21,846 nucleotides of DNA, from NCBI GenBank assembly GCA_004524595.1, contig SDOA01000068.1, positions 1 through 21,846 on the forward strand, written 5' to 3'. Positions 7,187 to 15,571 of this stretch are shown piece by piece. The notes beneath the pieces are model-generated. The model made no database searches, was not told the origin of the DNA, and worked only from the letters and a program-made list of their open reading frames with translations. The position numbers were made by a program, and so were the translations under genes. Every line of letters begins with the position of its first letter. The stretch's first letter is position 1. The stretch comes from Candidatus Thorarchaeota archaeon. Lineage in GTDB: Archaea; Asgardarchaeota; Thorarchaeia; Thorarchaeales; Thorarchaeaceae.

Positions 7187-7774
7187 TACGAAGGAATTCG
7201 CAGATATCAGTGCAACAAAAAACAATGAACCAAACACAGTGAACCATTCTACAATTGGTCCACTAATTGCAGACTCAAGCCCCAAGCTAATAAAATCAAT
7301 AGCAATTCCATAGACCGCAATTGGTTTGAAGAAGTGAGGATGCCAAATAAGAGATAGATTGACCAGTATAAGCACAATGAAGTTCAAAATGAAAAATAGT
7401 GAAGAGGCGGTGAGGTGAGGAACTCCTTGATCCTCCGAAAAGATTCCAATCATTATTAATGCAATCGCGGATAGTATGCCAAATATCTGGCCTATTATGA
7501 GCAGGTACACTTGGAAACGTCGTTCTGTATACCAGGTTCGTAAACTCATGAAGAAGGGGATTAGAGCTAATCCTGTAAGGATGCATCCACAATTGTAAAA
7601 ATATGCTCCGAGAGGACTGTAGTCAAAGTTACCAAGTCTGCTTAGATAGTGGGTGAGTGGGCTATAAGGTGCAGGATAGAGTGCCCATGATATTATGGTG
7701 AATGTGCAATAGAACAATATAACTATGATTCCACAAACAGTGATCAAGGGGATTTTGCGAGTGTCGGTAGTCAT
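7103..7774 (-). CDS. DUF998-type integral membrane protein
   Basis: A 223-residue protein with about six membrane helices: residues about 8-30, 57-79, 88-110, 122-142, 150-168 and 174-194. The segment LSRLGNFDYSPLGAYFYNCG followed by a long helix matches the start of DUF998 family proteins, whose function is unknown. The ATG has a GGTG just upstream. The C-terminal tail after the last helix (rich in His, Tyr, Asn and Asp) is exactly the stretch antisense to the second helix of the convergent small protein, so the tail may be unconstrained sequence, or the gene may really end in overlap. It is divergent from the GyrI-like gene. Confidence 0.75.
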   Translation of the reverse strand: MTTDTRKIPLITVCGIIVILFYCTFTIISWALYPAPYSPLTHYLSRLGNFDYSPLGAYFYNCGCILTGLALIPFFMSLRTWYTERRFQVYLLIIGQIFGILSAIALIMIGIFSEDQGVPHLTASSLFFILNFIVLILVNLSLIWHPHFFKPIAVYGIAIDFISLGLESAISGPIVEWFTVFGSLFFVALISANSFVSNRSHYNSHYYDHYQNDHTEKRTNFVL

Positions 7775-7925
7775 TCAAACACCATTGTTTCTATGCGCAA
7801 TTGCCTTCATAAGAATGCTGAAAATTTCCATGTGTAAGGGAGAAGCTCGGTGACTCCGAGAACTCAAATTATCATCAACTTATCCATGTACCAAGAGTGT
7901 GAAGATTAGTAAAGGAGAACTATTA

Positions 7926-8360
7926 GTGCGAGATTATTTGTATAAAGTAGTTGAACCATCATTGGTGGCAGGTATTGAGGTCTTTGCCCGATCAGATGTA
8001 TGGATGCGATTAGATAACCTTGTTATTGCATGTAGCAATTTCATCATTGGTCCACCATTTCTTATGTACGATTTTCATAACAGTGAGAGAAAGTACTCAA
8101 TATGTTATCCAGTGACAAAAAAAGTGGAGGATTCTTTTGTATCTACAAAAGTGCTAGGGCGCTTTGAAGTCTATTCGATTTTTCATTACGGTTCTCATGA
8201 TAGTATTGATACAATACTTTGTTCGTTCATTAACATGTTGAATAGTATAGTCGATACATCAGACATTACCATCAGGGAAATCTATCATGAGTTCTATCCC
8301 GAGAATAAATCAGAAAATACAACGGAAATACAAGTGCTGATTCCATTTGAAAGAGAATGA
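7926..8360 (+). CDS. GyrI-like effector-binding domain protein
   Basis: About 144 residues, essentially a single GyrI-like (SRPBCC-type) small-molecule-binding domain. Support comes from the VYSIFHYGSHDSIDTI strand-turn-helix, a conserved YPENKSENTTEIQVLIPFE ending with the TEIQVPI-like hallmark, and total length. Stand-alone members of this superfamily bind hydrophobic cationic drugs or metabolites, or act as hydrolases; there is no DNA-binding domain here, unlike BmrR or Rob-type regulators. The GTG at 7926 is chosen over GTG 7899 because AAGGAG lies 8 bases upstream of it. The N-terminal half is less typical of the family, so the assignment is moderate. Confidence 0.6.
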   Translation: MRDYLYKVVEPSLVAGIEVFARSDVWMRLDNLVIACSNFIIGPPFLMYDFHNSERKYSICYPVTKKVEDSFVSTKVLGRFEVYSIFHYGSHDSIDTILCSFINMLNSIVDTSDITIREIYHEFYPENKSENTTEIQVLIPFERE

Positions 8361-8411
8361 ATCATTTGCTTCGTATTTGCTTAGCATTTCATTTTGGGCT
8401 GCAAAGATGTG

Positions 8412-8419
8412 TTAAATTT
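8412..8419 (+). promoter_or_regulatory. TATA-like box for the candidate RNA at 8441
   Basis: TTAAATTT is centred about 26 bases before A8441, where the GC-rich hairpin begins, the distance expected for an archaeal TATA box. A second possible box, CTAAATAA at 8429-8436, would instead start transcription inside the hairpin. Confidence 0.4.
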
Positions 8420-8440
8420 TTGTGAAAACTAAATAATTGC

Positions 8441-8517
8441 AGTCCGGTGCTAAGAAGGGCACCGGACCCTGAGGAGAGAGTGTCTTTATTTCACCAGGTG
8501 GACCTACCTTATTTTTT
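8441..8517 (+). ncRNA. Candidate structured RNA (small RNA or leader/attenuator of the pirin gene)
   Basis: In an AT-rich 285-base gap, GTCCGGTGC (8442-8450) and GCACCGGAC (8459-8467) form a perfect 9-base-pair stem with an 8-base loop. About 25 bases later AGGT/ACCT (8496-8509) can form a weak hairpin directly followed by TTATTTTTT (ending 8517), a plausible archaeal terminator. CACC/GGACC elements recur at 8460-8468 and 8492-8504, so the 5' arm could pair with either copy. A TATA-like box is centred about 26 bases upstream of 8441. It matches no RNA family I know, and I see no C/D or H/ACA boxes. It could be a free RNA of about 77 bases or the leader of the pirin mRNA. Confidence 0.4.
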
Positions 8518-8645
8518 GAACAACCTATGGAGTGATTGAATCAGGTGAATATAAGATGCTGGTTTCACGCCATTCATAATTGCATATGATAGAATCCTTA
8601 AAACAGGAAATAACTATAGTAAAACAATACTTGAAGGTGAACTCG

Positions 8646-9494
8646 GTGAAGAAGATACGGCCAATTAAAAAAGTGCTGCGGAGTATTACTACATCAGATG
8701 GAGCAGGAGTTCGACTAAGACGAGTTTTCAGTAATAATGAAACAGAACTGACAGACCCATTCCTTCTTCTTGATTTCTTTGGCTCTGATAATCCAAATGA
8801 TTACATTGCAGGTTTTCCTTGGCATCCACATAGAGGTATTGAGACGATAACGTACATGCTACAAGGTCAAGTAAAACATGAGGATAGCATAGGTAATAGT
8901 GGGATAATTGAATCAGGAGACTGTCAGTGGATGACTGCAGGGAGCGGTATAATCCATCAAGAGATGCCAGGTCGTGTAGATGGAGCGATGATGGGATTCC
9001 AATTATGGGCAAATCTCCCAAGTTCCCATAAGATGATGCATCCTAGGTACAGGGATATTAAAGAATCAGATATTCCGAAAGTAGAAACCGACGAGGGGTG
9101 TGTTATCAGGATAATCGCAGGAGAATTTCAAAGCGCTTCAGGTCCAGTAAAAGAGATAGTAACAGATCCTGAATATTTTGACATCTTTGTCCCTGCAAAT
9201 ACAGAGTTTAGACATGTGACGAAAAAAGAGCATAATGTGTTAGCCTATGTATTTGAGGGAGAAGGAACCTTTAGTAATGATAAAACTATACAGACAGATA
9301 GACTAGTAATTTTTGATAGCGGAGATGAGATTGTTATCACAACCAAAGAGTATCCTGTCCGTTTCTTATTGATATCAGGAAAACCAATAGGTGAACCAAT
9401 TGCTTGGTACGGTCCAATCGTTATGAATACGAGAGAGGAACTAGAGGTAGCATTTAGAGAGTTTCAAGAAGGAACTTTTATCAAACATAAATAA
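8646..9494 (+). CDS. Pirin family protein
   Basis: About 282 residues forming a bicupin. The N-terminal cupin has the pirin metal ligands: His60 and His62 in FPWHPHRGIET, His104 and Glu106 in GSGIIHQEMPG (numbered from the GTG start). Pirins bind iron or another metal; some act as quercetin dioxygenases and others as redox-sensitive regulators, and the substrate here is unknown. The GTG at 8646 is preferred because AAGGTGA lies 5 bases upstream and the family begins about here (KKIRPIKKVLRSI); a TTG at 8580 and an ATG at 8586 would add about 20 residues of charged helix with no ribosome site. It is preceded by the candidate structured RNA. Confidence 0.9.
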   Translation: MKKIRPIKKVLRSITTSDGAGVRLRRVFSNNETELTDPFLLLDFFGSDNPNDYIAGFPWHPHRGIETITYMLQGQVKHEDSIGNSGIIESGDCQWMTAGSGIIHQEMPGRVDGAMMGFQLWANLPSSHKMMHPRYRDIKESDIPKVETDEGCVIRIIAGEFQSASGPVKEIVTDPEYFDIFVPANTEFRHVTKKEHNVLAYVFEGEGTFSNDKTIQTDRLVIFDSGDEIVITTKEYPVRFLLISGKPIGEPIAWYGPIVMNTREELEVAFREFQEGTFIKHK

Positions 9495-9541
9495 ATCTAA
9501 ACTCTTGGTAAATTCTTGAATAATCCTTATCTTATCCCCTG

Positions 9542-9552
9542 CTTAAATAAAA
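9542..9552 (+). promoter_or_regulatory. TATA box for the unknown gene at 9582
   Basis: CTTAAATAAAA predicts a transcript start near 9573 and a leader of under 10 bases before ATG 9582. This is the reason for choosing that start. Confidence 0.45.
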
Positions 9553-9581
9553 GTGAAGTTCATTATAGGACTGTTGCGCGC

Positions 9582-10157
9582 ATGAAGACAAAATTGTTTA
9601 TTGAACCGAAGGGAAAGGCAAGAGAGCAGGTTCAGTTAGAGTCCTCAATTCCTCTCGATATAGATCTATTTCGAAAATGGAGTACTTCTTGGATTCCAGT
9701 GAAGGATTTTAAAAAATGGAACAAGGAAAACTGGGATGACAGAGCATTAGGAGAGCTTCGAGAAGGCAAGATCTTCGAAGCAATAGATGTTGAGAGATCA
9801 ACTCCTCTCAAGGGAGATTTGGTTGCATTCCGTTCTTATGTTATTGATAATTCCGGAGCAAAAAAGAAACATCCGATGATATTAATTGCCAAACTTAAGA
9901 ACACATTGGAATTTAATTTTTTCAAAGAACACATGACATTGGATTCAGAACAAGAGAAAGAGATACGAGAGGCTCTAAAAGGTGATTTCTGGGTACCAAT
10001 TTCTGTCTATCAACCTCAATTAGTTGACCGCAGACAAGTTATAGAGGTTGCAGATGTCCTTACGCAAGCAATACAGTATCTGAATGCTCTTATGAATAGA
10101 GATCCAGCATCAGAAGGACTTCCCAAGTTTGTTGAAACAGAGATTCTAACAAAATAG
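9582..10157 (+). CDS. Unknown soluble protein, about 191 residues
   Basis: I do not recognise this family. It has no signal peptide or membrane helix. Lys/Trp-rich segments (FRKWSTSWIPVKDFKKWNKE) lead into a beta-rich centre (PMILIAKLKNTLEF) and a helical C-terminus (DVLTQAIQYLNALMN). The ATG at 9582 is chosen because a good TATA box, CTTAAATAAAA (9542-9552), would start transcription at about 9573, downstream of the alternative TTG at 9516. It lies about 80 bases upstream of the first membrane-tethered winged-helix gene and may be co-transcribed with it. Confidence 0.7.
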   Translation: MKTKLFIEPKGKAREQVQLESSIPLDIDLFRKWSTSWIPVKDFKKWNKENWDDRALGELREGKIFEAIDVERSTPLKGDLVAFRSYVIDNSGAKKKHPMILIAKLKNTLEFNFFKEHMTLDSEQEKEIREALKGDFWVPISVYQPQLVDRRQVIEVADVLTQAIQYLNALMNRDPASEGLPKFVETEILTK

Positions 10158-10239
10158 ACAATCTATTGAGAAAAGAGAACTCTTTTCTATCTGTTTTATT
10201 TCTCTAGATAAGCAGTTGTACCATTGTGCGGCGGAGGCG

Positions 10240-12180
10240 ATGCAGATTCCAGAGTGGAAAGCTACTTGGATTCTGTTATTAGTAATTATACTATCAAGCA
10301 TATGTCCATCTTTGGGCGGAGATTGTTCTATCGGAGAGTCCAAACGACATATTGAGTCTGCTCATCGAATCAGCCAGAAAAATGAACCAAATCACAACAT
10401 TGCTGAAACGACTGAGCTCTTGTTAGAAGATGATTTTACATCTGTTCCACTTGGCTTTGATACATCGATATGGAATCTATCAACTCATAGCAACCCACCA
10501 GTCATATGGGAAAACCAGGAATGGTTAGTTTTAGAGGGAGAACCAATTTCCTACTCCATTTTGAAGTCCGTAATTGAAACAGGAACCAACGTGATAGCAG
10601 AATTTAAGATAACATTCACCGAGGGTCTTTCCTATTTTGGAATTGGTTGGAGTGACAAGATATTAGATTCTGAAAATGAATGGCAAGCAAACTTCAGATT
10701 ATCGCAAAACGCAGTTCTTATTGACTATTGGGATAATGAACTCTGCTTGGTAACTTACGTTAATGGAAGTAGAATTGCAGCGCCAGTTGAAAATCTATCA
10801 CTTCGTAATGAGCACTTGTTTAGATTAGAATGGCATTCAACACTTGTTAAGTTGTTAATCGATAACGAAGAAAAGGTAGTCATTAGTCGGATGATTCCTC
10901 AGATTCCTCTTCCATTCATTGTTGCGATATCTGGTCATCATGAAAGAAGTGGATCTGACCAATTAGCTATCGATTTTGTTAGAGTATCACCTGTGAGTTT
11001 GATAGATCTTTTACAACCAGAGATCAATCTCATATGGCCGATAAATGGATCAGAGATCACACATCATGACTCCATCGACTTAGATATCAGCGGTTCCATT
11101 GGTCAGCTATTCTATTCTTGGGATGGTCAGGACAATGAAACTATTGACACACCATGGGATTTTGCAGTACCTAAAAATATAGGAACTCACAAACTTGAGG
11201 TGTTCGCTAAAAATATCTTAGGAGTTTGGAGTTCGAGAACATACTATTTCGATGTGATCCAACATCAGTTGGTAGTGACCTGTCCAAAAATGAGGGGAAA
11301 TCCGTTGATAGATGGAGTCATCAATTCTGACGAGCAACGACAATCTGCAATCATTTTGGGTAATATAATGAATGAGAATAGAGATTTCGAGGAGATGACC
11401 ATGTATATATCATTCCCAAAGGAATCGCTCTATATTGGAATTGAAACCAAACTCGCAGATAGATGGAACTCTCGAATATCTCTTTTACTCGACGGCGAAG
11501 GGGATAGTATTTGGGATGCTGATGTAACATCATTACCAAATGACATCTGTGTGACTGTTGGTACACCGAGTTCATATGGTCCGTTATGTGAGGTTTTTTC
11601 TCCATCAGGAAATAAACTTTCACACTCTCTCTTTCCTGGAATGATTGCATCAAGCTCAGCAGATGAGTATGGAAGTACTATTGAATTATTGTTCAATTTA
11701 GCAAATATCAATGGGAATGCAACGAAAGGAATTGGGATTGGTGTGGTTATTTCAAGAGGGGGATATGATTCATTCTACCCAACTTATCTAGGGTATGATA
11801 TCTTTTCAGAACTATTAATAATTCGGAGTTCAGATGTTTATAATCATAATCCACTGAATTTATTGTACATTGTGAGTGGAAGTACAGCTGTAATACTGAT
11901 TGTGATATTTAGCTCACTCTATGTTGTATCAATTAAGAGGGCAGTATCACTTAACAGGACTCTTGATGATGATGACCTTGAGAGGCTTAAGACGCTTCTG
12001 TATTCCTATGATAAAATCTCAATAGATCGCCTAAAACGCTTACTTGGTTTTGAAAGAAGTCGAGTTGAGAAGATGGTTCAAAAACTTGTAAGTAGAGGTT
12101 TAGTTGATATTTCAGTAATTGAATTTGAACAAGGATATATTAGAGATCTTCCTGAATTTAAAAAGAGGAGTGAAAACTGA
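10240..12180 (+). CDS. Membrane-tethered winged-helix regulator with extracellular sensor domains, copy 1
   Basis: A 646-residue single-pass protein. In order: signal peptide at residues about 5-27; a lectin/LamG-like beta domain opening with DDFTSVPLGFDTSIWNLSTH (about 58-255); an Ig-like domain (about 262-345) containing LFYSWDGQDNETIDTPWDF; a CBM9/DOMON-like domain (about 350-535) with PLIDGVINSDEQ; one membrane helix (about 542-564); then a cytoplasmic winged helix (about 575-640, DDLERLKTLLYSYDKISIDR followed by a recognition-helix-like segment). The topology puts the sensor outside and the DNA-binding-like domain inside, as in a one-component membrane regulator. The ATG at 10240 gives a clean signal peptide; a TTG at 10216 would add 8 residues. 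The paralog starts 20 bases after the stop, so the pair forms an operon. The ligand and target genes are unknown. Confidence 0.8.
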   Translation: MQIPEWKATWILLLVIILSSICPSLGGDCSIGESKRHIESAHRISQKNEPNHNIAETTELLLEDDFTSVPLGFDTSIWNLSTHSNPPVIWENQEWLVLEGEPISYSILKSVIETGTNVIAEFKITFTEGLSYFGIGWSDKILDSENEWQANFRLSQNAVLIDYWDNELCLVTYVNGSRIAAPVENLSLRNEHLFRLEWHSTLVKLLIDNEEKVVISRMIPQIPLPFIVAISGHHERSGSDQLAIDFVRVSPVSLIDLLQPEINLIWPINGSEITHHDSIDLDISGSIGQLFYSWDGQDNETIDTPWDFAVPKNIGTHKLEVFAKNILGVWSSRTYYFDVIQHQLVVTCPKMRGNPLIDGVINSDEQRQSAIILGNIMNENRDFEEMTMYISFPKESLYIGIETKLADRWNSRISLLLDGEGDSIWDADVTSLPNDICVTVGTPSSYGPLCEVFSPSGNKLSHSLFPGMIASSSADEYGSTIELLFNLANINGNATKGIGIGVVISRGGYDSFYPTYLGYDIFSELLIIRSSDVYNHNPLNLLYIVSGSTAVILIVIFSSLYVVSIKRAVSLNRTLDDDDLERLKTLLYSYDKISIDRLKRLLGFERSRVEKMVQKLVSRGLVDISVIEFEQGYIRDLPEFKKRSEN

Positions 12181-12200
12181 AGTGATGGAGGAGAGGTGAA

Positions 12201-14102
12201 GTGAAATCAACTGGCAGACTACTTATCGCAATGATGTTATTCATTCTGATTTTACCAAGTATGAATTCTGAGAAAAATGTGATCACACAGAATAATGATT
12301 TTGTCCAAAGGAATATCGAAACAAGATATCTTCCTGTATCAAGTCTTGGGAATTCAGTATTGCATGATGATTTCGATTCATTTCCAGGATATAATCAATC
12401 ACTCTGGAATCTCGAATCCTATGGAAATGGAAGTGTAAGCTGGATTGAGGGCGATCAATTTGTGATGAATGCCTCTCGACACTCTTTCAGGACTTTGACA
12501 TCAATTCAAACATTTGAAGTTGGGCATGAGGTACTTATCAGAATGAAGCTGATTGAAGAAGATGCTGTAGTCTGTGTGGGATGGACAAATCATACACCGA
12601 TTACTGAATATAACTATCTTTTTAGTAACAGCTCTGTTCTTTTTCAAGGCGCACATTCTACAGTCTTGCTTGAGAAGGTGTCAACTGATACCGGACAAAG
12701 AACTAGCAAAATGCTTTCCGGAATTGATTCATCAGTATTCCATGATTATAGAATGGTATGGAACTCTACCGTTCTGATTGCATATATTGATGATATTAGA
12801 ATGGCAGTCATCGGAGATACAATGCCATCTGGGCCACTGCATTTTAAGATTGCCATCACTGAGAATAGGGACATAATAACAGAGGGAAGTGTCATTATAG
12901 ACAGTATCACAATTCGCGAGCACCACTCTATGATAACAGAATCACCTCCCTTCATTTCTCTGGATAGTCCAGGAAACAATACAAGAAATCTTGCGGGAGA
13001 TCCAATCGATATTACGGCAGTGGGACACAACGGGACTATTTTTTGGTCATGGGATGGAGCTACTAATATTTCAGGAGATGAGCATTGTGACATACGTTTG
13101 CCAGCCTCCGCGGGTGAACACACTCTTGATGTGTATTGCCTTGATGGCTACGGATATGAGATTTGGACTAGTGCTAGATTCGTCTTCAATACAATGGGAG
13201 AACCTCCTGCTTTAGTCGCAAAAAAGATGAGCAAGCCTCCAACAATTGATGGGATTATACTTTCGAATGAATGGCCAATTACTACACTACATTCTTTGGA
13301 TCTTGTTAGAATGGATGGCATCTATTTTTCAGTTGATGTCATGATAGGTAGTGATGACAAGTTCATCTATCTAGCAATTGATTCACCAATTAAAACAGGT
13401 CATGATTCTCGTGCAGCTTTAATTGTTGATGGATCCTTTGACGGAGTCTATAATGGTAATAATGAAACTCCAACCATGTCCATATGGTATAACAAAGGTT
13501 CACCAGATGCTTGGGAAGGATATGATGAACTCCAAGCGATGGTATCTTCGGATGATGGTCATATTACATTTTTCAGACTTGCTACAATCCCAATTGGTTT
13601 CATGTCAGCATCGTCAGTAACTCCATATGGTGTGCATTATGAATTTAGACTACCTCTCTCAGAATTCAATGCACAACCAGGTTCATCACTAGGGATTTCA
13701 ATAATGCTCTATCCCTCAGGAATGGGAGTGCACAACTTATTCTATCCCCTCCTATTTCCCTGGGAGAATGCCTCAAGATTAGCCGCATTAATTATTCCAG
13801 TATCAATATCGCCAATTATCACAACTATTGGATTATCTCTCAGTTTCGGAATTATAGCATTAGTCAGCTACTTTGGGTGGAAAAGAAAGGTAGCTGGGTC
13901 ATCAACTATTGCAATTGAATCTGAGGAGTCCATGAGAATTCTTGAACTTATACAATCATATGATGAAATTACTCTAGAGAGATTAGCAGTGATGGTTCAA
14001 CAATCTGAAACTGAAATTCGTGAAACGCTGCGCGAACTCAGAGAGTCAAATATTATAGATGTTGAAATAAACGATGATGGAACAATAAGACGTAAGTTGT
14101 GA
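12201..14102 (+). CDS. Membrane-tethered winged-helix regulator with extracellular sensor domains, copy 2
   Basis: A 633-residue paralog of the preceding protein with the same order of parts: signal peptide (about 1-23); lectin/LamG-like domain opening DDFDSFPGYNQSLWNLESYG; Ig-like domain with IFWSWDGATNISGDEH; CBM9/DOMON-like domain with PPTIDGIILSNEWPI and an EFRLPLSEFN strand; one membrane helix (about 534-559) ending in WKRK; and a C-terminal winged helix (about 575-633, SMRILELIQSYDEITLERLA). The copies are clearly related but diverged, so the duplication is old and the two probably sense different ligands or act as a heterodimer. GTG start with GGAGGAG 7 bases upstream. The gene ends 3 bases from a convergent unknown gene. 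Confidence 0.82.
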   Translation: MKSTGRLLIAMMLFILILPSMNSEKNVITQNNDFVQRNIETRYLPVSSLGNSVLHDDFDSFPGYNQSLWNLESYGNGSVSWIEGDQFVMNASRHSFRTLTSIQTFEVGHEVLIRMKLIEEDAVVCVGWTNHTPITEYNYLFSNSSVLFQGAHSTVLLEKVSTDTGQRTSKMLSGIDSSVFHDYRMVWNSTVLIAYIDDIRMAVIGDTMPSGPLHFKIAITENRDIITEGSVIIDSITIREHHSMITESPPFISLDSPGNNTRNLAGDPIDITAVGHNGTIFWSWDGATNISGDEHCDIRLPASAGEHTLDVYCLDGYGYEIWTSARFVFNTMGEPPALVAKKMSKPPTIDGIILSNEWPITTLHSLDLVRMDGIYFSVDVMIGSDDKFIYLAIDSPIKTGHDSRAALIVDGSFDGVYNGNNETPTMSIWYNKGSPDAWEGYDELQAMVSSDDGHITFFRLATIPIGFMSASSVTPYGVHYEFRLPLSEFNAQPGSSLGISIMLYPSGMGVHNLFYPLLFPWENASRLAALIIPVSISPIITTIGLSLSFGIIALVSYFGWKRKVAGSSTIAIESEESMRILELIQSYDEITLERLAVMVQQSETEIRETLRELRESNIIDVEINDDGTIRRKL

Positions 14103-14105
14103 GGT

Positions 14106-15362
14106 CTAATCTTGTGAGTCGTTGAATCGACATAGTCTACATACTATTGAATCAGGTGCTTCAATAAAATTCATGAGCAAATCACCAGGAGGTGTTTTTG
14201 GTATTAATTGAGTGGGAGGTCTTCCAGGTTTTCTAGTCTTTTTTGAGCCCGTGAATTTAATAGTAATAGGTCGAAAATCCTGTGCAAGGTTAACTATTGC
14301 AGACAGATGGTCACGCCAAGTACGCTCGCTACCCAAATCTAGGAGAAACTCAAACTCTCGATTTCCAAGAACCATCTCCAGATAACCAGATAAGCCACGT
14401 GGAGGATTGAAACAGATAACCAAAGCTGTGAGGATTATAGCACGAGAGCAATGGTCTGATACTCGCTGACTCTTACATCCTGCTACATCAAGTGATTTAC
14501 AGAAATCGAAGAATAGCATCTTAGCCAAAAGCGAGTTATTATCATAAGTTAGATTTAGATTTTGAGAGAGTTCATCAAAACTGGTGTATCTAATTCCATC
14601 TGCTAGATCCTGATATATCTGATGAGTCAATGCTTCCTTCCATGAGTAGCGAATCTGATGGTATCTATTGACTGATTTCCAATCGGCATCACTGACATAG
14701 AGGGTCAGATACGCATCATTCATTTTTCCTTCATATGAAGCACGAATATCAGCAAGATCTATTGCAACAGATATTCTTTCGTTTCCCACAGGAAATTCTG
14801 CACGGAATCGTTCAGTGACTATTCCTTGATAGTCAACAAAAAATAAGATCTCCTCATCAAGGAGTTGTGAGTCAGTTTTATTGGATGATATCTCAATCAC
14901 AAGCTGACGGATATCATTTTCTTTAATGAGATGCCAAGAGAAATCAATTGCTCTGTAATGACCTGAAACTTCACCTAAAGAGGTCTCACGAATCACATCG
15001 AGTAGCATTTGGGGCAGTTCTTCTATATTACTCCATACATCAATTGATGCTCTAACAATCTCTTTCCTAGTCACCGAATCAAGAACTATCAATATATTCT
15101 GGTTGTTGATTATTCCAGCAAGCCACGAAGTCCGAGATCTCGAAGTACTTCTATCGAGAATAATTCCCAATCGCAGTTCACGAAGAATCTCAACTAAGAC
15201 TTGGTCAAAATGGCAGCCAACTATCTCATTATCAAGAAGAATCGAGTGTTTGAGATTCATCTGCTCTCTTTGAAACTCACTCGGTGACATGATTCTATTC
15301 TGAATATTTTGTAGTAATGCCAATGCAGAATCTAAGGGACTTCTTGATGAATTGTCTGTCAT
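14106..15362 (-). CDS. Unknown 418-residue protein with AT-hook-like patch
   Basis: I do not recognise this family. It appears soluble, alternating helix and strand, with no signal peptide. Two features stand out: a basic KKTRKPGRPPTQ patch at residues 374-385 that resembles an AT-hook (core GRP), and Cys/His residues (C288, C296, H304, C305, plus C408-x2-C411 near the C-terminus) that could bind a metal. The patch would fit a DNA-associated role, but that is inference. It runs convergent to the membrane-tethered winged-helix pair (3-base gap) and divergent from the soluble winged-helix gene at 15572 with 209 bases between them, so it could be co-regulated with the latter. The ATG has no strong ribosome site. 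Confidence 0.75.
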   Translation of the reverse strand: MTDNSSRSPLDSALALLQNIQNRIMSPSEFQREQMNLKHSILLDNEIVGCHFDQVLVEILRELRLGIILDRSTSRSRTSWLAGIINNQNILIVLDSVTRKEIVRASIDVWSNIEELPQMLLDVIRETSLGEVSGHYRAIDFSWHLIKENDIRQLVIEISSNKTDSQLLDEEILFFVDYQGIVTERFRAEFPVGNERISVAIDLADIRASYEGKMNDAYLTLYVSDADWKSVNRYHQIRYSWKEALTHQIYQDLADGIRYTSFDELSQNLNLTYDNNSLLAKMLFFDFCKSLDVAGCKSQRVSDHCSRAIILTALVICFNPPRGLSGYLEMVLGNREFEFLLDLGSERTWRDHLSAIVNLAQDFRPITIKFTGSKKTRKPGRPPTQLIPKTPPGDLLMNFIEAPDSIVCRLCRFNDSQD

Positions 15363-15519
15363 CGTAGTTCATACAAACCTAAGTGTCTAATCAAACCTTT
15401 GACTGGTCTCTTACAGAAAAAGGACACAAGAATAATAGTATTGTCCCGTTATTGTTCAGTACTATCATCGGAATTTATGCAACGAGAGAGAATTGAACCG
15501 TAAAAAACTCTTATCATAT

Positions 15520-15531
15520 TATTCGCGAATA
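15520..15531. promoter_or_regulatory. 12-base palindrome, candidate operator
   Basis: TATTCGCGAATA is a perfect 12-base palindrome, next to the TATA-like CTTATCATATT (15510-15520) and about 40 bases before the winged-helix gene at 15572, in the gap shared with the divergent gene at 14106. The position between TATA and the expected transcript start would suit an autorepressor site. A palindrome this long in a 200-base gap has roughly a 5% chance of arising at random. Confidence 0.35.
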
Positions 15532-15571
15532 CAATTTTCACCTAAGTATTAGATGTAGCGTGGTGAAGTGA

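Noticed and set aside
7846..7860. Small CTCGG/CCGAG hairpin before the GyrI-like gene
   Set aside because: Only five base pairs, no T tract and no clear position relative to a transcript start.
11351..11711. Two minus-strand open frames of 93-100 codons
   Set aside because: They are antisense to the CBM9/DOMON-like region of the first membrane-tethered protein and have no independent start signals.
12746..13123. Minus-strand open frame of 125 codons
   Set aside because: It is antisense to the extracellular part of the second membrane-tethered winged-helix protein and has atypical Cys/Ser-rich composition.
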